Positions 21,340 through 31,429 of a DNA stretch of 64,000 nucleotides are shown here, in pieces; position 1 is the first letter of the stretch, and each line of letters begins with the position of its first letter. The stretch covers positions 62,001 to 126,000 of the forward strand of contig WNNJ02001190.1 in the NCBI GenBank assembly GCA_012934845.2, given 5' to 3'. The notes beneath the pieces were generated by a model, which was not told where the DNA came from, ran no database searches, and was given only the letters and a program-made list of their open reading frames with translations. The position numbers and the translations under genes are program-made. The DNA is from Pomphorhynchus laevis (taxonomy: Eukaryota; Acanthocephala; Palaeacanthocephala; Echinorhynchida; Pomphorhynchidae).

Positions 21340-22690
21340 CGATTTTAATAGACATTCCTTTCAATCTCTCCTTTAATCAGTTAACTGTTCTATTTGTTCT
21401 AATGATGTTATAACTTTTATCTTTTGTAAATTTTTCTTTTTAAGTTATTTCAATCTTATTTAAATTGTTATATAAATCCATAATGTTATTATCCATTGTG
21501 TTCATTGATTCTAAATTTTAAATTTTGCTAATTTATCATTTAAAAGTTTGACTGAAGTCCTAAGTTGAAATGTTACAAAGTTTATTAACCATGTCCCAAT
21601 TTTGTACAATTTTGTCTTCTTTAACTTTATAGAAAATTTATGGCATTATTGAATATTGACGTCTCCTTTTCAGAAGGCGAAGGCAATCACATTTAAAGCG
21701 TTTTTATTTGTAATATATCATCATATAGACGCTTTTAAGGGTTCATTTGTTTGATAAGGATACAGAACAACTTTAGTATCAAAATTATTAATATTTTTGT
21801 TTCTTTCATATAGGACATTGTGAGGCAACCTTGAAGTGTTGAATTGTAGTAAAAAATAAAATTTAATAAACAAATTATTGTAAATGTTACAATTCATAAC
21901 AATGTAGACAAACTAATATGAACTAATGACAAATAAAACTAACATCAGGAATTGAAAAAACAAGAAAACATTGTTATCTCACCTAATTAGAATTAAAATT
22001 ACGTTATCTAAAATTACTATTTTAATTACGTTATCTTAGGAAAGATGCTTTGTATAGAAGTTTGTTTTGTTGAATAGATTTTCTTAAATTTTATTGTAAA
22101 GTAGAATGTGGCGTAGTAGTTAAATATACTAACGAAAGTAAAACTTCAATGACATTCAAGCAATAAATATCTACGTCTACACATGATATCAGCATAAAGT
22201 GGAATTAAAAATTATACTTTACATCAGAGGAGAACATAATAGACACAAATTTGATCTCGATGCCATTCCGGATCGAGGAATAGAGGTCAAAACAAGATAA
22301 CACAGCAGTTCATTAGCATGTGGCCTAATACGTGTCAAATAAGCAGAAACTGCTTTGCGGTTTTAATATCAAATTAAAGCTTAATTTATCTGTGCATGCT
22401 ATCTGTTATGTGTTACTGCATATGGATGTTAAAGGAAGACGCACAAGCCTTTAAGTGTATGCTGCATGACGCTCACCCATACCCAAAATAGAGAATACAT
22501 CAGATACAAATCTGGTTTCGTCAATCAATCATATCATTATATATTTAAATGCTATGTTTAAATATGTTTTGTTACTTAATATGTTAATATATTACTATTG
22601 TTATTGCTTTACTTTAGCTATTGCTCTCATAAAGTACAAATAAAATTTTAATTTAACAAAAATTCTTAAAAAAAATTAAGTAAAAAAGTA
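21340..22690. other. No gene seen
   Basis: AT-rich, with no coding signature. Confidence 0.4.
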
Positions 22691-24130
22691 ACAACAGTAA
22701 TTTTTTCAAGAATTAATTTTTTAAATAAAAAATAATATTTTTAATAATATTATAATAATATTATTTATAATATTATTTTTTTTTATTTTTATTTTTTTTA
22801 ATTCAAAATATTATTAACAAATTAGTAGTCACCCTCAAATGGGTCTTATAAATGTCAGAATATAATATCTTTGTCCCTATATCTTCGTTATAATCCTTAT
22901 TACTCAGTTGTGATTGATACTTTTGTAATTTCTCCTCCTTAGCGTCATAGACACTGATTTTGCAATAGATATCGAAATGTTTGTTCTTATTCTTCTTATA
23001 CATTCATCATACCTATCTACGTCTTTTTCTGCCTGTCTAGTGGCAATCCGCTTAATCACACTGTTTGCTACAGGACCTATTCATCCAACTGTCGAGAAAA
23101 TCATCGGGTGGAATGCCGCTTGCTCAATTCTTGTAATTCTTTCTGCGTACTTTGCGGTTTTTCGACTTTCGTGGTATGTAAATGGATCAGTCATGCGCTC
23201 TAAGGAATATGAATGTGCTAAATTGTTGAAGACACACACGTCCATATAGGACCGCCCCCAGATATTCCCATATAGCCCATTGCAACAAATGTCAGCTCTG
23301 GCCTCTCTATCTTTCGTAGTAGTCGATCTGTCAAAATCTATAGAATGCGGAACTGGCTGTAATATAGGTTCATTCGTCACCAGTTTACAGATTCCGTTTA
23401 ACGGTTTGATAATTTCATCGACTACTATATTATGTCTAATGTAATTGAGACCTTCACATTTACACGACAATGCATGTGTTACATTTAAATCCATACCACA
23501 TGTGCAAAAGCCAGTTAGGGTTTTAGGCTCCTATGCACATCGCACTGCTATCGCATCTTCAAACTCTTGTGAGTTCAGAAGTATGTTATCCGTATAAGTT
23601 CGTGAAGTTTGCCAAGCCGAGGCTCCTTTGACACTTGCGTTTATCAATATTGTATTAAGATCTCGTTCCGAGGAATCAATAATTTTGAGTTGATCCAGCT
23701 TTTGTTTAATCTTATTATGATCATGCGTTTCATTTTGTAAATTTTTTTGTTTATTACGTAGTTCGTTTCCTCTCAGTCCATTGATGCTTGGTTCGCACAT
23801 CGAGTACGAAACCCGATATTAATTCTCGCCTTTCGCAGCTGGGTTCATTAATCCCAAACCCCCTAGGAAATATGGTAGATGAATTATTGATTTAGATTCT
23901 TCATTCATAGTTTATATACCAAGTATCCAAGTAATTGTGTTTTGAAATAATTCATTTTCTAGAGGTTTAAACCATTCAATCTTTGTCTTGCATGTTCTCT
24001 TCAAGTATGTCCATTGGTGTTGGAAAACTCTATTTAACATAAGATACGCCGCAAAAGTATTCTCCGTAATTAAATCGTCTAGTTTTGATACGCCCGTCTT
24101 GAATTCTCTAATTTTTTCCTTCACTTGATG
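22690..24130 (-). mobile_element. CXC/REL LINE, copy 1 (5'-truncated)
   Basis: Minus-strand pieces at 23912-24124, 23531-23800 and 23081-23494 encode the RT thumb (MLNRVFQHQWTYLKRTCKTK), the segment before the zinc knuckle (INASVKGASAWQTS) and the REL endonuclease (REARADICCNGLYG, SYMDVCVFNNLAHSY). Frame changes separate them. The RT catalytic core and N-terminus are absent, as in a 5'-truncated insertion. The family 3' hairpin is at 22826-22846 and an A/T tail of about 100 bp runs to 22690. Its truncated 5' end abuts the 3' tail of copy 2 at about 24130-24180. Confidence 0.8.
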
Positions 24131-24139
24131 TTCAACATA

Positions 24140-27100
24140 GTTGTTTTTAATATTATTATTATTTTTTTAATAATATAAATTATTCAAAAATAAGACAGCT
24201 TAAAGGTTACCCTCTAATGGATCCAAAGTGGCAATTCAAAATCTGAATTTTTAGTTCAAAGGGAGTTGATCGTACAAATCGACTTAGAGTGGTGCGTCCT
24301 TATCGTGAATTAGAGTTCCTGGTTCTTGATACCTGTTTCGCATAGCCATCGATGTGGATTTTATAATAAGGAGTGAAATCCTGGCTCTTTCTTGACGGAT
24401 CAAATCGGGATATGAAAGGTTGTTGTTGCTCGCTTTAAGTGAAGATATGCGCTTAAGTATCGAGTCCGCTATCTTTCCAATACCACCAACAGTTGAGAAA
24501 ATCAACGGGTGAAACGAAGCATTTTCTATTTTCGCAATCCGCTCTGTATATTTTGCCTGCTTCCGATTTTCATGGTACTTGAAGGGATCCTTCATTGTAT
24601 CCAAGGAATAAGACGGCGCTAGGTTGTTGAAAACGCATACGTCCATAAAGGACCGCTCCGTCAGATTCCCGAAGAGGCCAGTACATCTTATGTCTGATCT
24701 TGCCTCTCTGTCCCGTGATGTGGCTTGAGATTCAAAAATGACTGTGTCTGGAACCGGGAGCAATACTGGTTCTGTACATACGAGTCGACAGGTTTCCTTG
24801 AGTGATCTAGCAATCTCGTTAGCGACACTGTTGTGACGAATGAAGTTGAAACAGCCTGTCTTGCATGAAAGTGCGTGTATTGTTGTTAGAGACACTCCAC
24901 ACGCACACTCACCCAAATAGCGATTCGGTTTCCACTCGTATCTTATTGAAATCGCGTCGTGGAATTCTGAGGAGGATATGAACAAACCCTCAACAAACCC
25001 TGATGTTAACCACGAGTAGGCACCTTTCATGCTGGCATTCCATAAAATTGTCTTTAAATCATTTTTAGAGTTACTAGTAATCTCCGTCACCATTCTGTTA
25101 AACTTTATTATGTTCATTTCTCTTATCTGCTTGACTACATTATGCTGAGACATTTCTAGGGGAACTTCTGAGTGGTCTCTATCTACACTAGCCCTATACA
25201 TCATGCGTGATTTCTCGTATTCATTATAGCATTCTTGAGTATAGTCGACTATACCAAGTCCTCCATATCTGCATGGTAAAGCTACTATTCTACTTGACTC
25301 ACCGTCGAGGCTGTTGATTCCCAGCATTCCCGGCAAAAGATTATGAAGTATCGCATTCTTTAAAGGTATTAGAAGACAATCTGCTACTTCACATGTTCTA
25401 AGAATGTATGAAAATTTGTGTAGCAAAGCTTTGATTAGCAAAGTGTATCCGGCGAAGGCGTCTCTATCGGCAATCTGTTTTAGCTTTTCTATTTGACCTG
25501 ACCAATTCGTTACTTTGTTGATTATCTCGGTTTCAACATATTGTTCGAGCCCAATCATGCTCCCAAGGTATTTGATTCCATCGCATCGAATATCTACACC
25601 ATCATCCGCGAGTTCATCCAGACAATCAATATTACAAGTTTTGCCTGTCAATACAGTACATTTTGATGAATTTGTTATGAATCCAAACGCGGGTCCTATT
25701 CGGTTAAGCTCTTTCCATACCTTATTTATATCGCTTGGTTTGCCCACGCACGCTCCATCATCGGCGTACCAACAGTGTTTAGCGTTTGGAGCTACTTGTT
25801 TTAGTTTTCCTATTAGTGGCATCGAGGCTGCAGCGAATGCTGCCATGGCGAGAGGGTCTCCTTGTATGAAACCTTCTGTTGATTTTAATATTGAGTTATC
25901 CACCACCAGCATCGAAGGTTGAATGTAGGTATTGTGCAATATCGTCGACATTGCGGGACAGATGAATTTCATATTTTCCAGTGCCATTTTTCGGTTGCAG
26001 TTATTAAAGGCATTGGTTGCATCTATTAATAAGATGCATTCATCAGAAGATTGACTAAACGCATCTCGAATCGTGTGAATAGCAATCTCTGTTCCACATC
26101 TTTGGCCTGCACAAAGTTGCGTAAAACCACATACACTCCTAACATCTTTTCCAATAAATGACAACACAGTACGTCCCGCAATCCGTCTCAATACTTCTCC
26201 TACTCCAATGGGTCTAATCCCATTATGCTTTTCCAGCGGTATAAGGCGACTGACTGTGAACGCTTGTAACGCTACTGGATTTAACTTTTCGCTTGAAATC
26301 TTTATTACAAATCCGCATATCGCTGCGGCAAGACGTTTTGAGGCTAATCCATGTATTGTTAGAAATTTACGCCACTCATGTGCACATACTCCCGAAGGCC
26401 AGGCAGATCCCTTGGTACTTTTGGACGCTTTAATTATATCATCAGGTGTGATATCGAAAAACCTTGTGTCGTGATGATCCACACAACCAGCCATATTTTC
26501 TTTCAGAAGGTATTCTTCGTTCACCGTAGAGGCTCTTGGGTGGAGTTCTTCTAATTTTTCGAGTACCGTTTTGCCTTGAATTATTGTTCCAGCAGCCAAA
26601 ACTCCTGAGTGTTGTCCTTTGTCTAGCAACCTTGATGCCTTTCCGTATTTTCTAGATTTAATCAATTTAACTATTTTCTCGATCACGAAAGATTCTGGTA
26701 GCTTTTTATTTTCAATGTTATCCTTTCTCATTTTCTGTAGGTAGGATGCTTCGGACATAAGTTCGTCAAGTTTTAAATCTTTGAGTAATGTTAATCTCCT
26801 TTCTAGGGTTTTTCGTAGTAAGTTAACCTTCCGCGTTGGCGGCTTCTGTAATAGCAGTTGACATAGCATAGTAGATCGAACTAGAGGATCGTATGCGCAT
26901 ACATTTGACTGATTGAAATATTCGAAACATTCACTCAAAAGATCAATAAATTTCTGACTGACGCCACATTTGGGAAGCGCAAAATGATTTGGGATCCATT
27001 TTATTACCTCCGTAAAACCAGTGCTCCAAAATAGATTCTGATTGGTAGCATAATTGATTGGTGACAATGCACACGCGCTCGAGACTTCGGCGATAGAATC

Positions 27101-27605
27101 GACGTTTGTTGCATTATGCATTTCTAGCACTTTATCGGTAGTATTTGCTCTAGGTTGATGAACAGGGTCATTGTATACAGTTTTCGTCTTTCTAGTACAG
27201 TTCGGAGCTCTGCAGTTTATGCAGTTCGAGCCTGCTTTTGCGCACCGGCAACCTTTGCATCTTGCTGCATCAGTGTTACAAGAGCAGCATGGTCTACTTG
27301 TAGACGGTTTGCCACGAGGCATTGCCACTCCCTCAGTGTAAGTAATGTAAGTATTTGTTAGTTAGCAGCTAATAATTTCAATTGTAATTTGTGTAATTTG
27401 ATTGTAAGTAGTTAATGGGTATCAAGATAGTTTAAACTCAATATGCACACTAGTCAGAGCCCTTGTATCTCGGGATGACTGCTGGAAAGTCGATTGTAAT
27501 TTGATGACTGTGTATATTAATTGTAATTTGTGTAAGATGTTGCAATTGTATTTACTTTAGATTGTAAGTAGTTTATTAAGCAGCCAAGAAAGTTCAAACA
27601 AGAAA
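24140..27605 (-). mobile_element. CXC/REL LINE, copy 2 (apparently complete)
   Basis: A full-length element in minus orientation. Its 5' UTR spans about 27323-27605 and contains the family box TTTACTTTAGATTGTAAG (plus strand, near 27550). One long ORF follows at 24284-27322, then a short 3' UTR with the conserved hairpin at 24205-24224 and an A/T-rich tail at 24140-24180. No stop or frameshift is visible in the ORF, and the other copies have several, so this is the youngest copy here. Confidence 0.85.
24284..27322 (-). CDS. Intact retrotransposon protein: Cys-rich CXC-like domain, RT, zinc knuckle, restriction-like endonuclease
   Basis: 1012 residues from ATG 27322-27320 (MPRGK..., the same start as copies 3 and 4). 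Residues 11-42 form a Cys cluster (CCSCN...CKGCRCAKAG..C.NC) resembling a tesmin/TSO1 CXC repeat, perhaps nucleic-acid binding. The RT spans about 290-600: GIRPIGVGEVLRRIAG, catalytic Asp in LLIDATNAFN (about 433), EGFIQGDPLAMAAF, WYADDGACVG with the YADD pair near 520, and IKYLGSMIG. A zinc knuckle CACG-x6-HALSC lies at about 806-820. The restriction-like endonuclease follows: REARSDI, then the second Asp in RSFMDVCVF (about 893) and YHENRKQAKY, matching the RPD-x(n)-D/E plan of R2/R4/NeSL-type LINEs. Expected to nick the target and prime reverse transcription there. Clade assignment is inference. Confidence 0.92.
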   Translation of the reverse strand: MPRGKPSTSRPCCSCNTDAARCKGCRCAKAGSNCINCRAPNCTRKTKTVYNDPVHQPRANTTDKVLEMHNATNVDSIAEVSSACALSPINYATNQNLFWSTGFTEVIKWIPNHFALPKCGVSQKFIDLLSECFEYFNQSNVCAYDPLVRSTMLCQLLLQKPPTRKVNLLRKTLERRLTLLKDLKLDELMSEASYLQKMRKDNIENKKLPESFVIEKIVKLIKSRKYGKASRLLDKGQHSGVLAAGTIIQGKTVLEKLEELHPRASTVNEEYLLKENMAGCVDHHDTRFFDITPDDIIKASKSTKGSAWPSGVCAHEWRKFLTIHGLASKRLAAAICGFVIKISSEKLNPVALQAFTVSRLIPLEKHNGIRPIGVGEVLRRIAGRTVLSFIGKDVRSVCGFTQLCAGQRCGTEIAIHTIRDAFSQSSDECILLIDATNAFNNCNRKMALENMKFICPAMSTILHNTYIQPSMLVVDNSILKSTEGFIQGDPLAMAAFAAASMPLIGKLKQVAPNAKHCWYADDGACVGKPSDINKVWKELNRIGPAFGFITNSSKCTVLTGKTCNIDCLDELADDGVDIRCDGIKYLGSMIGLEQYVETEIINKVTNWSGQIEKLKQIADRDAFAGYTLLIKALLHKFSYILRTCEVADCLLIPLKNAILHNLLPGMLGINSLDGESSRIVALPCRYGGLGIVDYTQECYNEYEKSRMMYRASVDRDHSEVPLEMSQHNVVKQIREMNIIKFNRMVTEITSNSKNDLKTILWNASMKGAYSWLTSGFVEGLFISSSEFHDAISIRYEWKPNRYLGECACGVSLTTIHALSCKTGCFNFIRHNSVANEIARSLKETCRLVCTEPVLLPVPDTVIFESQATSRDREARSDIRCTGLFGNLTERSFMDVCVFNNLAPSYSLDTMKDPFKYHENRKQAKYTERIAKIENASFHPLIFSTVGGIGKIADSILKRISSLKASNNNLSYPDLIRQERARISLLIIKSTSMAMRNRYQEPGTLIHDKDAPL

Positions 27606-27609
27606 GTTT

Positions 27610-30600
27610 AATATTATAATAATTTTTTAAATAAAATATTTATTATTGAATACATAATGAGGGTTCCCGCAAATGGGACCATATAACACAATCTTCTACA
27701 TTAAAACTGTTCGATGTTCCGGATTTCGGGTACGTGCTGCTCTGATACACGTAGAAGCCATCTTTGCCAATTTAAAGCTCAATGCAGTGCGTAGTCGTTG
27801 AATGCATTCCCCATATTGTAAGCCATTACGGATTGCTGATTTTAACGCTACGCTCTGTAGGATTATTTGTGCACTCGAACCAACTCCTCCAAGAGATTAC
27901 ATGACCACTGGGTAGAATTTCGACAGTTCGATTCTAGCAATACGTTCCCCATATTTGCTTTGCTTACGGTTTTCGTGGTAGACGTAGGGGTTCGATGTTC
28001 CCATAATGTAGGACGACGCCAAGTGGCTGAAAACACAGATGTCCATCATGGACCGGGTCGTCCTATCACCGAATAGGCCATCACAACAAATGTCCGAGCG
28101 AGCATTAGGGTTTCGACACGTGGAGGCGCTCGTGAAGATCAGGTGTTCTGGAACCCGCTGCAGTACCGGCTCTACTGTCACAGTGCATCCTACTTTTGTG
28201 AGTTCTCCGGACAGAAAGTCACGGACTACATTGTGTCTGACAATGGGGAGTCCACCAGTTTGGCATGCTAAAGCGTGTCTCACCGAAAAATTTGCACCAC
28301 ATGCACATACTAAAGGACAATTCGGCGGCATCCAGTTATAACGGGCGGCTACAGCATCATGGAATGCTATTTTTGTCATAGTGTAGCCTAAGTGTTTCAA
28401 CGGCTTCGATGATAACCATGAGGATGCCTTCTTACAACTGGCCTGTCGGACTACCTCTGATATTTCAAGCTTGTTAATAGTAAGATTTGCCAATTTTCCA
28501 TGTGCGAATTGATCCTTTTCTGCCCTTATCAGAGACGCAAGGCTATATTGCTGATGTCTTAGCTCATTTCCAGAAATTCCCGCTAGTAATGGCTCGCACA
28601 TTCTCATTGATCTTATATATTCATTTTCGGGTTTTTCGGATGGATCGCTTATTCCCAATCCACCATGTCTTAAGGGGAGGGTTATTAATTGACGGGTAAT
28701 ATCGTTTATCGTTGTTTGCCCCAAAACGGAAGGCAAAAGGGTCCTGTAGAGCGAATCCGCCAGCTTCTCGTAGGATGCCCCATCCGTTCTACAAGTTCGC
28801 TGTACATGATTCCATTTGAACTGCAATGATTGGGTAAGTGCTGAAAATGCGATATGTGGGTTAACGTCAGCTACGTATGAGAGTCGCGTTATGTAACTTG
28901 ACCATTTTGAAACTTTTTCTGTTAGAAAAGATTCGACAAAACTTTCGCTGCCTACTGGGGAGCCGAGCACTATGAGACCATCATCAACTATCTGTAACAT
29001 TTCCATATTGAACGCGCCCAAAGCAATCGATCGATCCCTGAAGTGAACCAAAAGCCGACATTTAGATTCGTTTACATAGTAGCCATAATTTGGCCCTATT
29101 TCTCGGATTACCTGCCACACCTTTTTTAAATGGTCGATTGAACCCAAACAGTGACCATCATCAGCATACCATCGATGGATCACTCCGGGAACTGCATCCT
29201 TGACAGCCTGTATAAATGGCAACGATGCAGCGGCAAATGCAAGCATAGCCAGAGGGTCACCCTTTGTGAACCCTTTATCTGATGTTATTATATCACTATC
29301 TACACAAAGTAACGAGTTGTCTCCATATATATTCTGCAATACCGTAAGCATAGATGGACAAACATATTTAATATTCATTAGAGCGACTTTACGGTTTATT
29401 CGATTGAACGCGTTGTATGCGTCGAGCTGCAAGATGCCTCCTTGATTTCCCTGCTCGAAGTAGTTGCGTATTGAGTGATAGACTGCCTCGACACCGCAAT
29501 GCTGTCCTGCACATAGCTGTTCCAGTCCCGATACTGCATAGAGATCCCCACTTATACGTCTCGCCAGTACCTTCCCAATTATCCGACGACTTACTTCTCC
29601 TATGCCGATGGGTCGTATGCCAGGATTCTTATCCAAAGGAATAAGACGACATGCAGTGAGGGCCTGTATTTCACATGGATCGACCCGTTTAGTCGCTAGT
29701 TTTTGTGCTAGATCTGCCCAGCTCGCCGTCGAGCTGGGCAGATCAATACCAGACGGACCGAATGACTGCAGCATATTCTGCCAACCTTTAGAATCAATAC
29801 CAGACGGACCGGGCGAGCCATGGGTACACCGATCAGCCCTTATTATATCCTCATAGCATATATCCTGAAATCTAACAGGATGATGTTGGACAATATTTTC
29901 AAGTGGTTGTCGAATAACGGCTTCCTCCGTCACTTCTGCTCCTCGGGGATGTAATTCTTCAAATTTCTGACGTACTGTAATTGACCCAATTCGATCATCC
30001 AGAGATAGTATTTTGCTGGATGCGGATGCTTCGTTATTGATTAATCGCATAGGCGTGTTTGTTCTGCCTTTTGTCATCATTGATATAAATTTATTGACCC
30101 AATCAATATCTCTATTGGCCCTACCGTTCCTTCGGTGGACAAATTCATGTTGAAGGAGGCGAGCTTTAATTATCAAGTCTTACAGTTTTCTTTCCTTCCA
30201 AAGTAGTAATCTGCGTTCGAGACACTTTCGAATAAGTTTAGTTTTCGAGCAATTAGATTTTTGAAGCAATAGTTGACAAATAACGGTTGCCGATTTAAGC
30301 CCGACATTCATAGCCTCGTCATTAACGGCCATTTCGTATTGTGAGGACAAAATGTCAACAAATTCTCCACTCGCATTACATTTCGGTAGTAACCATATAT
30401 TAGGAGTCCAGTGAATAACTTCTTTATATGCATCATCAATTTGTTCAGCCATTGTAGGGGTTCCATGCCGAAGTATATTTGATCATGGTAGTTTATCGGT
30501 TAGAACTTGGCTATCATCAAGGGTCGCTGACTGGTTAGGTGCGTTCCCACCTGTAATACGATTGCGGCAATTAGAGGCGAGACAGTCTATACAAATTTTC

Positions 30601-30930
30601 TTTGATTTCGCGCAACGACAACCCCTGCAAACAGCAGCGTTGCCATTACAATTACAACAGCGAGGGTTTGCAGACGGTTTTCCTCGTGGCATTGTAATTT
30701 GTGTAAATTTGATGTTGAATGTACTGTATTGTGTATATAACGGAATGTAAATATTGTAAGATGTAATTTGTGTAAGATGTTGTAACCAAGAAAATTTTTA
30801 CTTCAGACGATCTGTCAGACTGACGATTGTATTTACTTTAGATCTCAACTTTTTTTGTATGTTTATTAGAAACCAAAAATTTTTTAATGTTGTAAGAACT
30901 TAATATAACCAAGACAACTTTCAATTCACA
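27610..30930 (-). mobile_element. CXC/REL LINE, copy 3 (full length, three in-frame stops)
   Basis: One frame runs from ATG 30692-30690 (MPRGKPSANPRCCNCNGNAA) to about 27700, interrupted only by TGA 30483-30485, TAA 30180-30182 and TAA 27897-27899; no frameshift is needed. Domains follow copy 2: Cys cluster, RT with QLDAYNAFNRINRK, TKGDPLAM and WYADDGHCLG, zinc knuckle CACG...HALAC, and endonuclease ARSDICCDGLFGD...MMDICVF. The 5' UTR reaches about 30930. The 3' hairpin is at 27661-27680 with a tail to about 27610. It is distinctly diverged from copy 2 at protein level, so it is a separate subfamily. A small inverted duplication sits in the RT N-terminal part at 29708-29741. Confidence 0.85.
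29708..29741. repeat. 15-bp perfect hairpin inside LINE copy 3
   Basis: GATCTGCCCAGCTCG and its exact reverse complement CGAGCTGGGCAGATC are separated by four bases. It lies in frame in the ORF (SSTASWADLAQ). The neighbouring word TCAATACCAGACGGACC occurs twice, at about 29744 and 29794. Relative to copy 2 the segment is slightly longer, consistent with a local templated duplication. Confidence 0.7.
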
Positions 30931-31190
30931 TTATAATAATATAATATTATAATAATATAACTATATATTATATTATAATAATATATATATTTTTTTTAGA
31001 AGAGAAAAATTTATTTATAAAACTAAAACAAATAAAGTTAGATCGATAATTAGCTGCTCTCGTCAGCCTCACTGATGGCTACAACGTTGTTTCGGGTTTT
31101 GTTAACGGATCCTGGTTTTGTTCTTGCGCTTCGAAGACACGCGCTGGCTGAACGGGAGATCCCAAAGGCGACACGGCGCTTAATGCGTAT
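30930..31190 (-). mobile_element. Short 3'-end LINE fragment with A/T tail
   Basis: The minus frame ends PVQPARVFEAQEQNQDPLTK, then PETTL and a stop at 31079-31081, followed by about 80 bp of UTR and an A/T tail at 30935-31000. The C-terminus loosely resembles that of copy 2 (NRYQEPGTL). The conserved hairpin is not evident, so it may be a related family. It lies between the next fragment's tail and the 5' end of copy 3. Confidence 0.45.
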
Positions 31191-31392
31191 ATAATAATAT
31201 TAATAATATAATATAATATAATAATATTAATAATATTATAATATATAATAATATAAATAATTTTTTTGAGAGAGAAAGAAAAAAGAATCGGGTTACCCGC
31301 AAATGGGTTCCATATAGCTAGTCTAGCTTGAGTGTTCAGGCATTGGGCGGAGGAAAGCAGATCGCGCACCTCGTATGCACCTGGAAGCCATC
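31190..31392 (-). mobile_element. CXC/REL LINE 3'-end fragment
   Basis: About 200 bp. Minus reads KMASRCIRGARSAFLRPMPE, matching KMASTCIRAARTRNPEH near the end of copy 3. The conserved 3' hairpin is at 31290-31310, with an A/T tail at 31190-31265. Severely 5'-truncated copy in line with the other minus units. Confidence 0.7.
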
Positions 31393-31429
31393 CTGCTAAT
31401 AATAATATTATAATAATTATTATAAAAAA

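Noticed and set aside
25515-25922. Plus-strand ORF of 135 codons inside LINE copy 2
   Set aside because: Antisense shadow of the intact 1012-residue ORF; no known domain.
27897-30692. Possible stop-codon reassignment, because copy 3 is open except for three in-frame stops
   Set aside because: The stops are two TAA and one TGA at positions where copies 2 and 4 have different ordinary residues, and host exons end normally with TGA. Point decay explains it.
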